Assembly (NCBI GenBank): GCA_002705575.1
Contig: PAHI01000003.1
Span: forward strand, 1 to 9,105
Direction of reading: 5' to 3'
DNA from: Fidelibacterota bacterium
GTDB taxonomy: Bacteria; Marinisomatota; Marinisomatia; SCGC-AAA003-L08; GCA-002719095
DNA length: 9,105 nucleotides
The notes under the pieces: generated by a model
Told to the model about the DNA's origin: nothing
Database searches by the model: none
What the model saw: the letters and a program-made list of their open reading frames with translations, nothing else
Position numbers and translations under genes: made by a program
Shown: piece by piece, positions 6,987-9,105 of the stretch
Numbering within the stretch: the first letter of the stretch is position 1
Layout: every line of letters begins with the position of its first letter

Positions 6987-7871
6987 GAAATGTTTAGAGA
7001 AAAAATTATATATTTTTTTTAGCTTCCAATAACCAAAAAATCTATTGCTATCGTTCAATGCATCTAAATATAACTTTTCTCGATTTTTTAAAAAATCTAA
7101 TCTCATTTCAGCCCATTTAAGATCTTTTTGATTTGAATTATTAATTATATTCTGAATGACAATTTTTGCCTGTCCATTATTATATAAGTTCAGTTTTACC
7201 CAATCAATATCGCTGTATTGCCCTGTTAATCTCGGTGAAATACCCAGATGAAACGTAAGATGCTCATTCTTTAATTCAATGAAATTTTTTGAATTATCAA
7301 TCATATTTGCCCTTATAATTTCTCCATCACCTACCGCTCCAACGATAGATTCCTCAAAATTAAATTTTTTATAATCACTTGTCTTAATTATATAGCAATC
7401 CCAACCTGAATGTTTTACACCAACCTGAGAATACATATATGGTATATCCTTTATTTCTTTCTTGGAATCAGAAATGTCCCTTCTATTTACTATAATTGAA
7501 TCATAACCTTGCTCTAAAATATTTTTTATTGATAAATAAAAATTAGGCATCAAAGCTATATCACTATCAGTATATATTAAAAAATCAGCATCAATATTAT
7601 TTTCATAACCTATTTTGAAAATTTCCTTAATAAAAGGTAGCTTATATTTAAAATCACCTTTATCTAAAACTGAATAGGATAGGTTATCAAGAATTTTTAT
7701 ATGGTCTGGTATAATGTCTCTGTCTTCTTCATATTGTACAGAACATTGAATTACATCAATATTTGAAAAATTTTTAGCTATTTTGAAAGTTTCAAAAGTC
7801 ACTGGCTGGGCAAAATACAAATCCCGATCTTTTTTTACTTTAACAGGATTAATTATGTGAGCAAATCTCAT
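6975..7871 (-). CDS. Putative GT-A-like glycosyltransferase of an uncharacterised family
   Basis: A 298-residue soluble protein with no signal peptide or membrane segment. I do not recognise a named family. A hydrophobic strand runs straight into Y-T-D-S-D-I-A-L (100-107), which looks like the metal-binding DxD of GT-A-fold glycosyltransferases. Further on are V-N-R-R (128-131), H-S-G-W-D-C-Y (154-160), an acidic G-D-G-E turn (181-184) and H-L-T-F-H-L-G (204-210). Such an order of DxD, a glycine-rich acceptor loop and a late histidine would suit a nucleotide-sugar transferase, but this is inference. The C-terminal quarter is lysine- and aromatic-rich and could touch the membrane. The ATG start has no clear Shine-Dalgarno sequence. 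Its TAA stop (6977-6975) appears to overlap the sulfotransferase start by one base, suggesting translational coupling and a related job. Confidence 0.8.
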   Translation of the reverse strand: MRFAHIINPVKVKKDRDLYFAQPVTFETFKIAKNFSNIDVIQCSVQYEEDRDIIPDHIKILDNLSYSVLDKGDFKYKLPFIKEIFKIGYENNIDADFLIYTDSDIALMPNFYLSIKNILEQGYDSIIVNRRDISDSKKEIKDIPYMYSQVGVKHSGWDCYIIKTSDYKKFNFEESIVGAVGDGEIIRANMIDNSKNFIELKNEHLTFHLGISPRLTGQYSDIDWVKLNLYNNGQAKIVIQNIINNSNQKDLKWAEMRLDFLKNREKLYLDALNDSNRFFGYWKLKKIYNFFSKHFRNS

Positions 7872-7895
7872 TTTATATTTTTTAAATAGATTAGA

Positions 7896-8993
7896 TTAAC
7901 TATTTAATTTGTAAAAAGATTTAATTGTATTACAAACTAAAGTTATATCCTCATCACTTAATTGACTAGCAGAAGGCAACCAAAGACCTTCCCTGCCAAC
8001 TAATTCAGAAACGACCATTGTTTCCTTTTCCATGTATGCTTTTTGTTTATTTATAGGAGGGTACATAACCCTCGAGCCTATATTTTTTTCTTTTAAAAAT
8101 AATAATAACTTGTCTCTATTTTTCGCCAAACAATCAATGAACCAAGGCGACGTATTGTTCAAATCATGATTAAAAAGTTGAATTTGCTCTGTGCTTTTTA
8201 ATAATTGTTTATAAATACTAAAAATTTCTTTTTTCCTTTTTACTCTCCATGGTAGTTTTTTCATCTGCTCTTGCCCTATAACCGCCTGAATATCTGTAAA
8301 CTTAAAATTATAGCCAATGGAATCATGAATATCAAGACCTCCCTCATTCCGCCCGAAATCTTTCAATCTTCTTAATTTGAATGATAAAGTATCGTCATTA
8401 GTTACAATGGCCCCTCCTTGACCAGTAGAAATAATTTTAGGAGCAGAAAAAGAAAAACTGCCTAAAGCACCCTTAGTTCCTATGTGTGTACCATCTTGAT
8501 AATAGGAGCCTAAACTTTGGGCAGCATCTTCAATTATATGAATATTTAATTTATCACAATGGTTTTTAAACTCATCTATATTTTTTTTAGGATACCTGCC
8601 ATTTGCTGAAACTAACATAATAGCTTTAGTTTTATCAGTTATTGCTTTTTTGGCTAAACCAAAATCAATGCATAACGAATTTTTCTCAACATCAACGAAA
8701 ATAGGTTTTGCACCAATCATTCCTATAGAATTTGGGGTAGCTACCATTGTGTAATTAGGAACAATAACTTCATCTCCAAATCCAATACCTAATGCCAGCG
8801 CTGCTAAGGTCAAACTTATAGTACCATTATTCACTAGAATACAATGTTTTACATTTACAAAATCAGCAATGACTGTTTCTAATTTTTCTGTTTCTCTAAA
8901 TTCTGTGACCCATCCTCTGTTAGACATGTATCTATTTAAGGCATTTTGCTCTTCAATGCCAAACCAAGGCTCCATTTGTGGTATAAATTTCAC
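7896..8993 (-). CDS. DegT/DnrJ/EryC1/StrS-family PLP-dependent sugar aminotransferase
   Basis: A 365-residue protein of normal family length. Enzymes of this family transfer an amino group, usually from glutamate, to a keto-sugar nucleotide in the cytoplasm. The visible hallmarks are N-N-G-T at 55-58 (PLP phosphate binding), E-D-A-A-Q-S at 155-160 with D156 facing the PLP ring nitrogen, S-F-S-A-P-K at 181-186 with K186 as the Schiff-base lysine followed by G-Q-G-G-A, and the G-Y-N-F-K-F-T-D-I-Q segment at 227-236. Where many relatives have V-H-x-x-G, this one reads V-S-A-N-G-R (128-133), so it belongs to a variant subgroup and its sugar cannot be named. The start is GTG (8993-8991). An in-frame TAA lies two codons upstream, so no longer form is possible. 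An ATG at codon 7 is an alternative. No Shine-Dalgarno sequence is visible for either. It is the first complete gene of the operon, 24 bases before the next. Confidence 0.93.
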   Translation of the reverse strand: MKFIPQMEPWFGIEEQNALNRYMSNRGWVTEFRETEKLETVIADFVNVKHCILVNNGTISLTLAALALGIGFGDEVIVPNYTMVATPNSIGMIGAKPIFVDVEKNSLCIDFGLAKKAITDKTKAIMLVSANGRYPKKNIDEFKNHCDKLNIHIIEDAAQSLGSYYQDGTHIGTKGALGSFSFSAPKIISTGQGGAIVTNDDTLSFKLRRLKDFGRNEGGLDIHDSIGYNFKFTDIQAVIGQEQMKKLPWRVKRKKEIFSIYKQLLKSTEQIQLFNHDLNNTSPWFIDCLAKNRDKLLLFLKEKNIGSRVMYPPINKQKAYMEKETMVVSELVGREGLWLPSASQLSDEDITLVCNTIKSFYKLNS

Positions 8994-9105
8994 AGTTTAT
9001 TTAAAATTATATTTATATGTTTCGCAAAGATCGTAAAATACACTCAATATAGTTTAGGATTAAGAGATTAACGAAACTTTAAAAATTTAATAAATAATAA
9101 AATAC
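8994..9105. other. Right-edge non-coding stretch upstream of the operon's first complete gene
   Basis: 112 bases, very AT-rich. On the minus strand a TATAAT-like hexamer occurs about 15-20 nt before the GTG start (AAATATAATTTT), but no -35 element at a normal 16-18 base distance was found, so no promoter is called. One minus-strand frame is open from the edge to a TAA at 9070-9068 (11 codons, hydrophobic: ILLFIKFLKFR) and could be the tail of a preceding gene. No hairpin terminator or JUMPStart-like element was seen. Confidence 0.5.

Noticed and set aside
8994..9060. Sigma-70 type promoter before the aminotransferase gene
   Set aside because: A TATAAT-like hexamer exists, but TTGAGT lies about 30 bases and TTGCGA about 10 bases from it, neither a workable spacing. 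Such hexamers are common in AT-rich sequence.
9068..9105. C-terminal tail of a preceding membrane protein gene (11 hydrophobic codons then TAA)
   Set aside because: Too short to separate from chance in AT-rich DNA, and all three minus-strand frames end within the same region. It is recorded only in the right-edge description.
1..9105. CRISPR array, tRNA, insertion sequence or toxin-antitoxin module
   Set aside because: No regularly spaced repeats, cloverleaf sequences, transposase motifs or small paired genes were seen on either strand; the coding space is filled by glycan biosynthesis genes.
1..9105. Assignment to a specific genus
   Set aside because: The AT-rich composition and gene content fit many groups, including marine plankton and several AT-rich Gram-negative pathogens. 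Surface glycan genes are moved between lineages, so composition and content are poor taxonomic markers.

Overview
The window is an AT-rich stretch (roughly 30% G+C by eye) carrying eight tightly packed genes, all on the minus strand. The transcription order runs from high to low coordinates. Gaps are 14-32 bases, one junction overlaps by four bases (ATGA), and another appears to overlap by one base. This is the layout of a single operon for a surface polysaccharide or glycan (O-antigen, capsule or exopolysaccharide type). No rRNA, tRNA, IS element or CRISPR array was seen. The host cannot be named from the sequence. The gene content suits an AT-rich bacterium, probably Gram-negative, with a variable cell-surface glycan locus, and only two of the eight starts have a convincing Shine-Dalgarno sequence.

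Layout in transcription order: a DegT-type PLP sugar aminotransferase (8993-7896); a poorly characterised GT-A-like protein with a DSD motif (7871-6975); a PAPS-dependent sulfotransferase (about 6975-6109); a glutamine-hydrolysing asparagine-synthase-type amidotransferase (6077-4179); an AlgD/Ugd-type nucleotide-sugar 6-dehydrogenase (4182-2914); a GT-B glycosyltransferase (2881-1589); a stand-alone KdsC/NeuA-C-terminal-type HAD phosphatase (1574-1092); and a zinc-ribbon class I methyltransferase (1064-75). The 74 bases at the left edge and 112 at the right edge hold no gene that can be called with confidence.

Read as a pathway (inference), the aminotransferase would make an amino sugar. The dehydrogenase would make a uronic acid, and the amidotransferase, whose stop codon overlaps the dehydrogenase start, may turn that acid into an amide. 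The HAD phosphatase suggests a phosphorylated acidic sugar intermediate. The glycosyltransferases assemble the unit, and sulfation and methylation decorate it. Sulfated bacterial glycans are comparatively uncommon, which makes the locus interesting.

The most striking detail is the start of the sulfotransferase. The reading frame carries a textbook PAPS-binding 5'-PSB loop (G-F-P-R-S-G-T-T) upstream of the first ATG/GTG/TTG in frame. No canonical start codon exists between the upstream in-frame stop (6994-6996) and that loop. The best start is an ATT at 6975-6973, which overlaps the preceding stop as TA-ATT, sits 6 nt after AGGAA, and lies inside an 8-bp direct repeat pair. Gene callers restricted to ATG/GTG/TTG would cut off the cofactor-binding loop.
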